Below are positions 34,499-45,226 of a DNA stretch of 64,000 nt, piece by piece. Both the position numbers and the translations under genes were made by a program. The notes under the pieces were generated by a model. That model was not told the origin of the DNA. It saw only the letters and a program-made list of their open reading frames with translations, and did no database searches. How positions within the stretch are numbered: position 1 is the stretch's first letter; every line of letters begins with the position of its first letter. Origin of the DNA: Strobilurus pachycystidiatus (taxonomy: Eukaryota > Basidiomycota > Agaricomycetes > Agaricales > Physalacriaceae); contig JAHLMK010000001.1 of assembly GCA_019915135.1 (NCBI GenBank), forward strand, positions 5,704,001 to 5,768,000. The letters run 5' to 3'.

Positions 34499-36239
34499 GT
34501 GTTTACTGTATTTGTCTTTTGTCTTTTTGGTCTCTGTATGTAGGAAATCGGTACAGAAAAGACAGGAGGTGAGGCGAGGGGGGTAAGCCGCCAAACGGAA
34601 AGAGGTAACAAAAATCGTTACTGCTCGCGAAAGCAATGTTGTTGGCGTCTCTAAGGAGGATCCATCTCGATGTGACGTCATGACGAAGCTGACCGTACAA
34701 AACGGGCATCAAATTCGCACGACCACGCATCACATCATGCTACTGAAGTAATTACCCTTACTTAGCGATGTCTCGTCCTCCGCCATCCAGGAGGCTGCTG
34801 AATTGAAAGGTGGCTAATAGTGCAACTCAAGGCACGGGTCTTTATTAGGGTAGGCGGAACCCCGAATCTCATCCAAAAGCAGTACCACGCGGAGACCGTG
34901 CAGGGGCTTGCTGCACCCTTGTCACAAACTCGAGTCGCAGAGTACGCGTCCTCCCCACCTTTGCTGTGCGGCGAGCTCACCGCGACGGAATGAATTGAGT
35001 CGACTCGTGAAGCATACGTCTGCCTGGTAGATCGTCTGGTGTCCGCTTCTGGAGCTTCACACTAGTGGCACCGGAAGCCGCTCTCTGCCAAGCACATGTT
35101 TATCTGCGGCTGAGCCTGCAGGCTGCGAGTGTCTCTGATTGGCATCACTTCTTATGGAAGTCAGGAAACGGCGGCCTGGTTCCAACTCTAACTCTCAAGA
35201 TCTCAAGGGTGGCGGAGTCTACTTTGTCTCTCTGTCATTGTGTTCCACGAAAGGAACCAGCTTCAAACCGGACATGCATATGTGGCCGACCGAGCTTTGC
35301 ACAAATCTCTACGAGAATCGGAGCTTTTTCTACCTTGCGGAGGCTGTTCGATTGGGTTTGCTCTTATGTTCATACTGGGGTGTGGACAGAATTGACTGCC
35401 AGTGCGCCATCTACAGCTTCACAGGACACGCACCTCTTCGTAAATCCGCCATTGATTGCATATACATACACGCGGCCCGCGCTATGCCATGCGCGCCGCT
35501 AGGCGGTGGAACATTCCGTCTAGCCAATAGACCCCCAAAATCCTTGACATGAAGTGTACGCCCTTTTTTGAACCCTGTATCTTATTTAATTATGGGTTGA
35601 TTTCAACTACTGTATTTGAACCTTCCTTTTTTGGTCTTGATATCTTCAGGTGATGACAATGCAGGCGCCGATAGGCGTCTAGTGTTTGGTCATTCATCGT
35701 TCGGTGGCTCGGTTAGAGCTGGCTGATATGACCGACATGCAAGGCTGCGCCACTCATTCATTTGGAAGCGGAGGTGAAGAACCATGGCTGTCGAATTACT
35801 GAGAATTGTCAGATCGGCTCCCGGCGGCAAGTCTTGCTGATATTTACTGCGACTCAGGGACAAATTTGGCGTCCCGCCGGGATGTATGCCTCGTGATACG
35901 AACAAGGCAGACGGTTTCAAATTAGGAGGTGTCTCCTCAAATTCCCGTTGCTCGAGCAGGACTATTCATTGTGCGTTACGTACGTCTGTACCACTCTGGC
36001 ATCTCTCAAGGACAGGCATGCATTCATTTCTTCTCCCCTGGAACGTCTCTGGCCCTAAGACTCAAAGTGCCGTAAGGTTTTCACGACTTACCGGTACCTT
36101 GTCGATCATGATCGACGATTATCAAGACCCAGGCTGACTGCAGGCTGATTGTGTAACTCTAACTATTATCTCCGTGGCCACCTTTATTATGATTGTTTGG
36201 GTTAGTCGGTTTCTTTCCTTCCATCACGTCGCTTCTCAG
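34499..36239. other. Long divergent intergenic region
   Basis: About 1.7 kb between the membrane protein and the HMG-box gene. It should contain both promoters. A perfect palindrome GAGTCGACTC lies at 34997-35006. Frames of 137-145 codons at 35065-35552 overlap each other and show no domain, so I do not call a gene. Confidence 0.4.
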
Positions 36240-37695
36240 ATGCCCTCTTCCCGGACAGCACCCTCTGGCTGGACTCCCCAGCACCAGGGCGGGGACGAAG
36301 CCGACAACCACCCCCACCACCATACCTTCGTCAGCCCCATGAACTTGACTGGGCCACTGAGCATCGACTTCGGCGCTGCCTTCTCCACGTTTCACATCGA
36401 GGAGCCAGAGTCCGACGAAGAAGACCGTCGTCGTACCCAAAATCGTATCCCTCGGCCGGCTAACGCTTGGATTATCTTTCGCAAGCACTTCGTCCAGCAG
36501 CATGCGAGTGAAGGTCCGCGGCGTCGAGATACGTCTGAGACTCCGCCGCCCGGATATCTCTCCACACTTGCTGCTGACAAGTGGAACTCCTTCACGCCGG
36601 AAGAGAAGGCGCCATGGGACAGGCTGGCTGCGCTAGCGAAGGAGGAGCATGCTCGCAAGTATCCTAGCTATCAGTATCGTCCCAGGCGTTCAGCATCCGA
36701 GAGACGGGTCAAGAGCGGTCGCTCCTCTGTGCGAAGGAATGGGAGCTCCAGGACTCGTCTTGGCCGCAATCTAGCTGCCTCATCCTCGGCGGTGACTTTG
36801 ACGAACGTCAAGATTGAGCGATCTCGTTCTGGTAACGCCACCCCCATTCCCAATTCACCTCTCAGTACTTCGCCTGCCGGAGACTCGACGTCAAAGGTGG
36901 AGGAACCTCTCTCGAGAAGGGCCCTTCATCGCAGGTCACTGTCCGTTCCCATATTCCCTGTCCTCCCTCCTGTCGTCGACGAGGAAGAGACCCAATTCAC
37001 CGAGCGGGCGGCTCGACGCCGCTCGAGGTCCTTCACAGCGATGACCGACGGCCGATCCTATTTTGCCGAATACGCATTCCCGCAACCTCTTTCGAGCAAT
37101 TTCATGAATTTCCAGGTGACTCTATTGTTTAAATATCAGGTGCTTTGTCGCTGACTCAATTTGTCTCTCTAAGGGCCCGTCTTATTATGCTCCCGAGTCG
37201 TTATCTGCGGACACCTCTTATGAGTCGTACCTGAACGCCGAGCAGTCGTTCACCGGTGGCGCGACCTCGTCGACGCATCAGATTTCGCCTCTGGCTGCTG
37301 TAGTGTCGAGCCTCACGGGCTGGAACGGTCAGCCGGTGGCTCCAGCTCCAGCCCCTCATCATGCGCCGCCTTCAAGCGAGACATTTAACCTGGACTCGTT
37401 CTACCATCAGGCATACCCCGAACAGCAACAGCAGCAGCAGCAGCACAACCAACCAGAGACTGGGAGCGGTTCCTGGAATATTCCCCAGTCGTTTTACGCG
37501 CCAGAGCATACCAATGATGTTTACGGTACGGACTTCTACGCCAGCATGGAGCTCCTTGATGCGAGTAGCGATGCGAGGGCGCTGGATCAGTACAATATCG
37601 GCATCAATGACAGGATCATCGCGGGGTCCGCACCAGCGTACCTGCCATTTGGTTTGTACCCCCAGGATGACCACGCACCGCCCATGATTAGCTGA
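36240..37695 (+). CDS. HMG-box transcription factor
   Basis: The ATG at 36240 is preferred; an in-frame ATG at 36189 would add 17 residues without features. The HMG box (about residues 60-140) opens with RIPRPANAWIIFRKHF, the MATA-HMG/Sox-type start, and ends with LAADKWNSFTPEEKAPWDRL plus AALAKEEHARKYPSYQYRPR. Between them helix 1-2 holds an insertion (SEGPRRRDTSETPPPGY) longer than in canonical boxes. Basic Ser/Arg-rich nuclear-localisation sequence follows. A single intron near 37114-37172 joins to a tail with a Gln run (Q7, encoded by CAACAGCAGCAG, 37420-37442) typical of activation domains. Agaricomycete proteins of this layout regulate mating or fruiting development, but this one is not at a recognisable mating locus. 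Confidence 0.82.
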
Positions 37696-38210
37696 TCGAC
37701 CGAATAGACGCAAAGTAGTATTTATGTTCCGGGACATGCGGTCTACTTCTCGGTACTCTCGACTATGTGATTTTTAGGCTTCATGTATCTTCTACTCTGT
37801 TCTTTCTGTCTTCATGTATCTTCTACTATGTTTCCTTTCGTCTTCATGTATCTTCCCGCCAGTGCTTCTTATACCATCCCCAACCTTGGTTATTATTACA
37901 TTGTGTCATTGCTAGAGTGTGCATGAAACATGATCAGAATGACGGTCTAGCTCGTACGAGAATTATGAATGGCACAGGCTACAGCTCATCACGCAAGCTT
38001 CAGAATCGTAAGGATACTACAAATCGAAGGATATACGGCTAATGGTCATGCACGTCAACCGAAGCCACCAAAGTTTTTCAGGGTTCACAAGAAGATCATA
38101 CTGGGAGTTCAATTCAAATCCTCGATACCAACACGACATGCATACAGTCACACAACATTGTCCTCAACGAAGAAGATCCATACTCAGATACACGCAAAAG
38201 TCCAGGATGC
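37696..38210. other. Convergent intergenic region
   Basis: 3' regions of the HMG-box and cerato-platanin genes. A TCTTCATGTATCTTCTACT motif recurs three times with changes between 37775 and 37855. Otherwise nothing seen. Confidence 0.5.
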
Positions 38211-38639
38211 TCAAAGCTTGCAATTAGCAGCAGCGACACTCGCCGCAACAACATTCACAACCCCAAGCTCCTCCCCTTGCCCACCCGTCAACTCATCCAG
38301 CGCCTGCAAGCTCGTATAGTATCCCGAATCGGCATGATCAATCGCCGTCACCGTGATACTGCTCTTCACACCCTTTGCGTTGGTGTACGTGAGCTCCCAG
38401 CAAGAGCCGCACTGCGTAGAGTTCCACCCCGCGACGACGTCGGAGGATGCGATGTACGGGAAGGTGGGGACGGAGCCAAACGTGGTGTAGCCGCGCGTCA
38501 CGAGGCCGTTCGCGCCATCCGAGCACGCGACGGTTGAGAGCGAGTTGCTCCCAGTGCCGTAGTTGCGGTCGTATCCCAAGGTTACGGCCAGGGTGTAGGC
38601 GGGGAGGAAGGAGAACGCGGTTGCGGATGTGAATTTCAT
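38211..38639 (-). CDS. Cerato-platanin family secreted protein
   Basis: Single-exon gene of 142 codons from the ATG at 38639-38637. The signal peptide MKFTSATAFSFLPAYTLAV is followed by the mature start TLGYDRNYGTGSNSLSTVAC. Four Cys (VAC, QCGSCW, NCKL) form the two family disulphides. The signature QCGSCWELTY and the ITVTAIDHADSGYYTSLQAL segment are typical of the double-psi beta-barrel. Cerato-platanins are small surface-active proteins that bind chitin oligomers, loosen cellulose and can elicit plant responses. Length and the last residues match the family, and there is no sign of truncation. A TATA box lies about 100 bp upstream. Confidence 0.93.
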   Translation of the reverse strand: MKFTSATAFSFLPAYTLAVTLGYDRNYGTGSNSLSTVACSDGANGLVTRGYTTFGSVPTFPYIASSDVVAGWNSTQCGSCWELTYTNAKGVKSSITVTAIDHADSGYYTSLQALDELTGGQGEELGVVNVVAASVAAANCKL

Positions 38640-38737
38640 GACGCGATGAAGAGGGCGCAATACTCTTGAGATTATTTTCGAGTGCCGAAGTAAGCGACTG
38701 ATGAGGCGAGGATGGATATCCACCGTTCTTCCTAAGG

Positions 38738-38746
38738 CCTTTTATA
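38738..38746 (-). promoter_or_regulatory. TATA box of cerato-platanin gene
   Basis: TATAAAAGG on the minus strand, about 100 bp upstream of the start codon at 38639. This is a strong core-promoter match, in keeping with a highly expressed secreted protein. Confidence 0.6.
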
Positions 38747-39159
38747 CCGACCAGACGTAGCGCTGATCACTTTTCGGTGGATCAGCCCGTACGACTTCGA
38801 AGCTGTTACGGCATGACTCCAAGAGTGCGCCAACCCCACATGGTAGAAGCTTCTTGAGCAGGAGAAAAGGCGAGAGAGAAGCTTGATATCGTTCTAAGAG
38901 AGGTCAGTTGTTGGGCAAAAGTCCACCAGACCTGGTCACGGAGCTGCCCCAATACACTTCGTTAGCCTGTGAGAGGAAGGGCTCTCTTGGAGTAACCTTT
39001 GACGAAGGCCTGTGAATGCGACTAGTTCCGTCCCGAATAATGCGAAAGAAGGTCAAGCGGCGAAGAGAAACCGGTGACCGCGCCTTCAAGAACGTGTCGA
39101 AGATTTGAGAGTAGAAATCGAATTATGCGTACAGCGTTAATGATACGTATCCTACAAGG

Positions 39160-41111
39160 TCAGAACGGAAAGACCGGACTCATGAAAGAGGAATATCCAA
39201 GATCCAGCGTCCAATTAAGTCCTGAGGCAAAACTATTAGACTCTTCTTCAAACACAATCAAGAAGAAAGAACGCACTAGAGCAGCTTCTGACTGATCAAA
39301 GGGCACCATGTGCCTACGCAAAAGTTAGAGTCAGATGGGTACGAAGCGCCGTGCCCGCCACTTACCCAGCGTTGTGTACGTTTACAAAAGTGACATTGCC
39401 TGCTGTAAAGCCTGCACCACCCGCGCTTCGCACGGTGCCCGCTTTCTTTCCAGAATCAAGCGTGATCCAGGGGAGGGAAGGCGCAGAAAGGAACTGCTCG
39501 GTGAAGACGGTATCGAGGGCCTCGACCCAACGTTCGTTACCCTAGAACAAAACTTGTGTCCAATTTTGTTTGGAGAAATGGGCCGAAACGTACTATGTAG
39601 TTGCACATCATATCTGTAGAAAATCCTCTATCAACGACTGCACGGAGCGCGATAGTAGGAAATGAGACATACCCGCATTTCCGGCGTAAACCAACAGCTT
39701 TATGCCGTCGTTGATTAGCTCGGGAAGAAGGGCAGCACTGTTGTGCATGCCGTCTCCCTGCAAGGCAAAGTTCTGGTTCACCTGCATGTTGCAGGACTGG
39801 AAGTCGAGGTTGGGGTTCACACCGAGGGTGGCCTTGTTCTTTGGTTGGTTCATCCAGGTCTCGATCCACTCCATTTGCTTGTAGCAGAGGTCCCCGTCTC
39901 GCTGCTTATCGCACTTCCGGCGCACGTCGTAAGGGTTGAGACCAAGCTCTGAAGATGAGGCATCAGTTAATGATCCTCCGTCTCAGGAGATCAAACTCAC
40001 GCATGAGAGGCCCGAAGATTTGAGAGTTGCAGTAGAGGATGGCGGGAACACAAGTAAGTTTAGACGAAAACTTGTAGCATGAGCTGATGAGCCTCTGGCA
40101 GGTGGGGATCTTGGATCGCAACGACGCGCATTGTGCGCCCTCTGGATCGTCATAGACGGGGAAAGGACCATCGCAGACATAATCTGCCACGGAACCAAAC
40201 TGGATGTAGGGATCCGTCAATCCATTGGCGAGGATGACCGACGTCAGATTGATCTTCTTGACTTTGGGCGTCGGCCTCAAGGACAGCTCCTTGTTGGCCT
40301 TGTACACGACATTGGCGATGTTGGGGGCGTAAGTACCTCCGTAACTTTCCGCAGCGATATGGAAGGGAAGTTCGGCGTATTGGGGATAGCGGTTGAGGAA
40401 GAGCTCAAGGAACGCGTAGACGTCTTTACCGGCGACAGGGCTGGTGTCGACCTTGGTATCTCCGTCAGCGTAGGAATAGCCAACGTTGACAGGTTGGTCG
40501 AGGAAGATGATGTTGGCGTGGGTGTTCCAACTGTACTTGTTGTATGTGGTGTTGGCGCCGTCCTTGTCAAGGTTGCAGGGGCCAAGCTCGAACAGCAAAC
40601 CGGTCGTCGAACTGCAGCCAGGGCCGCCGTTCAACCAGAGGACAAGAGGTGCCTCTTTGGGTGATTGACGCGCCTCGAAGAACCTACATATACCAAGGTT
40701 AGACGCAATTTCAAGGAAGATTCAAACTGGCCCACCAGAAGAAAAGATGCTTATCCTCAGCAATATCGAGATAACCAGAGTATTGCTTAACGGACGGGTC
40801 ACAGAGGTCGGGTTCGGTGACCCTCAGCTGGTGGTCGTCAAACGACGGGTGCGAGACGAGTTCATCTAGACGTTTGAGAAGGAAAGTCAGCAGCGCGCCA
40901 CAACCAAATGGGAGCACGCACAGAGCAAGTTGTTCTGCTTGATGAACTCCTTCCCGTCGTGCATCCACTTCTCCATCTCCTGCTTGCCATTGAGTAGTAG
41001 CTGTTTGGGGTCGGTAAGAGTGTCGTCAACGGTGCTGAAGACAGTCTGCTCGCTGCCAGGGAATGCAGCGGCAACGGCCACGAAGGATAGCAAAATACTG
41101 AAGGCCCTCAT
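39160..41111 (-). CDS. Serine carboxypeptidase (S10, carboxypeptidase Y-like)
   Basis: The ATG at 41111-41109 gives a signal peptide (MRAFSILLSFVAVAAAFPGS) and a propeptide. The mature enzyme contains LWLNGGPGCSS (oxyanion region) and FLDQPVNVGYSY. The catalytic Ser lies in HIAAESYGGTYAP, where the usual Gly before Glu is Ala. The catalytic Asp lies in LVYAGNADMMCNYIGN and the His in HNAGHMVPFDQ, which is split by an intron near 39362-39310. Cys pairs are conserved. The C-terminus is uncertain. Read straight, the frame ends at 39160; a further intron after AAL would end it at 39137. The triad is complete, so it should be an active vacuolar or secreted exopeptidase. It is head-to-head with glyoxalase-like gene B. 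Confidence 0.88.
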
Positions 41112-41249
41112 GGTGGTAACAAGTCAAGGAACGCAGCACGCGTCATGCTGATGCGAAGACAGGGGCGGTGCGCTTACTTACAAACTTGCATTGACAACAC
41201 ACTGACTCGACTCAGACTCGAGTCACTCGACTCATTCTTGAAAGCCACC
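41112..41249. promoter_or_regulatory. Divergent promoter, carboxypeptidase / glyoxalase-like B
   Basis: 138 bp between the start codons. Positions 41204-41235 carry ACTCG-type repeats in both orientations (GACTCGACTCAGACTCGAGT, then CACTCGACTCA), including the palindrome GACTCGAGTC. They are candidate regulator-binding sites. Confidence 0.45.
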
Positions 41250-42254
41250 ATGTCGACAACAGAAGTCGGTCTTCAAACGAACATCATTGACCATATCATC
41301 CACCTCTGCCCACCCGGAGATCTAGAGAACTCCTGCGACTGGTTTCGTAGCCAGGGATTCAAGTAAGTAGACGCGCAATCTACTCAGACTTCTCACTCAA
41401 TAATCAGTGTGCTCCCTGGTGGCACACACGCCGATGGACTCACATACAACGCGTTAATTGTAAATCTCGACGTGTCTATCTCGAACACCGCTCCTACCTA
41501 TGTCTAGATCCTGAAAAGCGGCATTTACATCGAGCTCATTTCGTTCACACATCCAGTGGACTGGTACCCAGTCGGGTCACCGCAACGCCACCAAAGGGAG
41601 TCTCACTGGTGGGCCAACAAGACCCCAGGCTGGATTGACTTCTCCTTCCTTGGCAATGGCTCAAAAACCAACCGGACGTCGGATATCATCAACGAACGTG
41701 CTGCTAAACGCGGCTTGGGGCGTATTTACGCAGACGAAAGGGAGGGCGGTCGTCAACGGCCCGACGGCGTCGACCTTCGCTGGGTTGTCGCATTTCCCTC
41801 TGCAGAATCATCTCCTTTGCCCTTTTTCTGCGGGGACCTCACACCAAGACGTCTTCGCGTGAGTGAGCAACTCTCGGTGTCGCCGGTAACTGATGCTCAA
41901 CTGATTTCATAGGTTCCTATAGAGCCTGTTTCCAACTTCGAACATCCTTCCACGGCTATTGATATCTGTAAAGTGGAGATACTCACAAGTAAAGAGCGAT
42001 TTTCTGCGCTTTCTGATCAGCTTCTCGCAACTCTCGGCGTATCCCCCGTCGAGGAGTCTGAATTTTCGCGTTCTTTTGCGCTTGCCTGCCCGGGAGAAGT
42101 GGAATGTGTACGGAAACTCGTACTCCGCGCGCAGGAAGCCCCGCTGCCCGAAAACCACATCATCTCGTTGACGTTCTTGGCGACCAAGAAGGCCCTTGAA
42201 GATGAGAGCACCTCTGGCACGCCGTACAGCAAAATCTTTTGGCGGCAGGCGTAA
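41250..42254 (+). CDS. Glyoxalase-like (VOC fold) domain protein, copy B
   Basis: The ATG at 41250 (context GCCACCATG) starts MSTTEVGLQTNIIDHIIHLC, then PPGDLENSCDWFRSQGF. Introns follow FN (GTAAGT) and ALI (GTAAAT). The body is VLPGGTHADGLTYNALI, ILKSGIYIELISFTHPVDWY and GWIDFSFLGNG, and after a third intron (about 41860-41911) VPIEPVSNFEHPSTAID. The C-terminal repeat ends TPYSKIFWRQA with TAA at 42252-42254. His in the first strand and Glu in YIELIS are candidate metal ligands of the VOC fold. It is a close paralogue of 19536-20555 with identical intron positions. Substrate is unknown, and detoxification of a reactive carbonyl is only a guess. Confidence 0.83.
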
Positions 42255-42385
42255 GGAAAGAAAGATGGCTGTGGAGCTGCAGTGTGATAGAGGTGCGTCT
42301 ATCTAGTTGCTATGTCTATGAAGCTCATGATTGTTTTAGTTGATGCAAATACATGGCTTTAGATATCGATACCTGTCGTTTCACA

Positions 42386-42394
42386 ACATAGAGT
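42386..42394. repeat. Target-site duplication, left copy
   Basis: ACATAGAGT directly precedes the left inverted repeat. The same 9 bp follow the right end at 44651-44659. Confidence 0.85.
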
Positions 42395-42666
42395 ACAGCT
42401 GGCGGGAAGTCCAAGGTTCGATTTTTCAATCGACCTTGATTTGCCAACTTCCGATCGACGGTCACTCGATCGAGTCCCGGATATGTCAAATAAGTATTTG
42501 CCTCACAACTTCTGAGGCTCTGTGTTTGGGGTGAGATAAACCTGTAATCTAGTGGATAGAGCCATATAACCCCTTCTACCAGCTTGAAATGATATCCAGA
42601 CTATGTAGATAGCGTGCGGGATGAGATGGGATGGGTGTGCGCCACCACTTCCTAATTTGGAGACCG
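42395..42666. repeat. Left terminal inverted repeat
   Basis: First 85 bp identical to the right TIR. The inner end is marked by CACTTCCTAATTTGGAGACCG, matching CTACTTCCTAATTTGGAAGACCG inverted at the right side. Confidence 0.85.
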
Positions 42667-44378
42667 TGGTTCGTGGCAGACTCGGACAGCGTGATCCCGG
42701 ATACGGCCAGGATCCCGAATCTGACGCATGCGCCACCACGACGTGAGAAGGCTTCCGAAAAGTGATCGAGACACTATGTTCTCGCTCTTTTCTTGCCCTC
42801 ATAAGCTCGCTTGGCATCTCACGGAAAGGCGGAACCATTCCACTTCAATGACGCGGTCTTCGGGTACTCGCGACGACTAGGCTATCGCACTATACAAGAC
42901 GTGTTCCTTCATCTGTTCCGGCAATGAACTTGGGCAACGATGCATGGCTCTCAGTACTGTAGGCTCGATTGTTGATAGTGTGTCTACTCATGCATGACCT
43001 ACATACTATCCATTCACTATCAGTGTTGCGCCCAATGCTTTTGCTCACTGTCTGGTGGGTTACCTACACTGTATTACCATCTCACTCAATTTGACCTTAG
43101 CAATGACCTGATCCCTGTTCGAACTCGAAGATTCACCAGCGGCCATCAATGTTTGCCAGCACCAAACGCTTGCAACCACTGGCCCGCTCTAGCATCCATC
43201 AACGGGCATGTCAGGCCTAACACCCGGATATTGACGAAGTGCACAACGTGCTGGTGGCTATGGCCGATAAGTATGTGAGGTGCGCACTATTAATGGATCG
43301 CAGGAGGTTGACAGTAAGCTGGCTTCGTTCAAATATGGCGCCCTTTCTCTTATTAGTCTACAATCTGATGGCCTGGTATCACCTGTAGCAGCTAGAGAAG
43401 GGCAAGCTCAAGAGTCAAAGTGTACACCTACTTATTCAAGTACATGTCTAACGATGCGCACACTTTCTTACCTGTCATTTTTAGGTGACTTCGGTGATGA
43501 TTTGGTCCGTCAGTAATCAACACCCGTTTCGTACTTGACAATGCTCTCTGCTCGCACTCCAGTCACGCGCGTCAGTGCTAACAACTGTCTTTGAGAGCAA
43601 ATTCTAGCGAGACTCCACTTCTGTCAGACTGTCTGTCGGATGACTTCCCTGCGGTGGAAGAAGGTACGCCCTTGATAGAGTCAGATAGACTTCAAGTTGA
43701 CTTTTGTACTATAGTAGCTATCAGGAGGATACGGCATCTTTCCAGCCGTACGCTTGAATCTGTCATGGAATCTAGCAATGTTGGAAGCACCATCACTCCG
43801 ACGTGGAGATCAAGTCGAACAATGAGTAACGAATACTTGCAGTTGTCCTCTTTATCGAGGTCACCGGTCATCTTGAACAAGCGCAATGCTGCTGCGGTCA
43901 CCCAAGATAGAATGCTGCTGACCCTCGCCTGCACCACACACCGCGGCCTGTGTAAGTCCCGCCGCTAACTCCATTGACATCACCAAGTGGGTAGGCAAGA
44001 ACAGTGACAGGTGGACTTCATTGTTCAACGGCGCAAGGGAATGCCTGGGAATCTACACATGAGAGCCCAGGTATAGTCATCAATACAGTATAGCCGATGT
44101 GAGAGATAAACATCATCCTGTTTGTCATGTCCTATTGTAAGCCACCGTTGGAGGAGAGGATCCCGACACCATGGTAGCAGAGGCTTTGCCGTGGCTCACG
44201 CGCCTTGTAGTACAGTAGATTGGGACCACAAGTAGCAGCATTCACTCCGATTGTATCAGCACATCTGCCACTCCCCGTCTGACGACTTTTTCCGCCTCTC
44301 CACTGTCAGATACACAATTACGGTACGGATCCCTACAAGTTGAAGTTCGCCCGCGCGCAGCGTCGGCCCTCCGCCCTC

Positions 44379-44650
44379 GGTCTTCCAAATTAGGAAGTAG
44401 TGGCGCATGCCGACCATACCTCATCCCGCAGGCTATCTACACAAGCTGGATATAGTGTTAAGCTAATATATGGTGTTATATAGCTACATCTACCATATTT
44501 TGGGCTCAGTTCACCCCAAACACAGAGCCTCAAAAGCTGTGAGGCATATACATATTTGACATTTGCGGGACTCGATCGAGTGACCGTCGATCGGAAGTTG
44601 GCAAATCAAGGTCGATTGAAAAATCGAACCTTGGACTTCCCGCCAGCTGT
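44379..44650. repeat. Right terminal inverted repeat
   Basis: Reverse complement of 42395-42666. Divergence is concentrated in the inner two thirds. Confidence 0.85.
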
Positions 44651-44659
44651 ACATAGAGT
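44651..44659. repeat. Target-site duplication, right copy
   Basis: ACATAGAGT directly follows the right TIR and is identical to 42386-42394. Confidence 0.85.
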
Positions 44660-45226
44660 CTGTGCAGGTTCTCCCGGTCGAGCCCCTCGTTTGCATAATC
44701 TATTGGTTCCAAAACGGTGAATGTTGTTTATCGCTCCGCTCGCACATTGGTACTTTCTTCGTTTGCAGCATGTCAACACACACGTTCATGTTCGCATCAG
44801 CTCGCACTATGATGGGCCTCCACACCTAAAAGCCTGACGGACCCTTTGTCCGGCGCGGAAGACGAGACGCATACCATAGCATACACATGATATACGTGCG
44901 GCATACAGCAGCGCTCGATGATACTTAATACTTACGCAGGGTCCGGACCACCGTTGCACCGCTTGCATCAGTTATACTCATTAGTGTCATAACGCCGCGT
45001 CTACTGCCGCGAAGGCTTCCACACAAGCGGCGTAAAGCGGCGGTCGGGCTACCAACGCTATACATAAACGCTCAGCGCCCTTTGTCGCATCTTTCTCTCC
45101 CATTCCTCCCGTCCCTTGCAGCATTCCCTGCTAATCCCTTTCATTCATCTGCGCTTTATCTGCCCTGTACGACCCTGATACAGCCATCACTCGGGTCGTC
45201 GTGCGGATGCATTTAAACCGTCAGGG
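44660..45226. other. Intergenic region
   Basis: Between the transposon and the next gene. TATACATAAAC at about 45059-45069 could be the TATA element of the gene starting at 45227. A pyrimidine-rich stretch follows it, as in fungal core promoters. Confidence 0.45.

Larger units (their letters stand above)
42395..44650. mobile_element. Long-TIR DNA transposon, Mutator-like (MULE), non-autonomous
   Basis: 2,256-bp element with terminal inverted repeats of about 272 bp. The outermost 85 bp are identical (42395-42479 versus the reverse complement of 44566-44650), starting ACAGCTGGCGGGAAGTCC at both ends. Similarity continues inward with substitutions and small indels to about 42666 and 44379. It is bounded by a perfect 9-bp direct repeat, ACATAGAGT. 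Long TIRs with a 9-bp duplication are the hallmark of the Mutator superfamily. The interior has no frame longer than about 125 codons and no transposase motif, so mobility would need an enzyme from elsewhere. The element sits 140 bp after the stop of glyoxalase-like gene B. Confidence 0.85.

Noticed and set aside
35065..35552. Two overlapping plus-strand frames of 145 and 137 codons
   Set aside because: They overlap in different frames, lack domains and splice partners, and lie within a long intergenic region.
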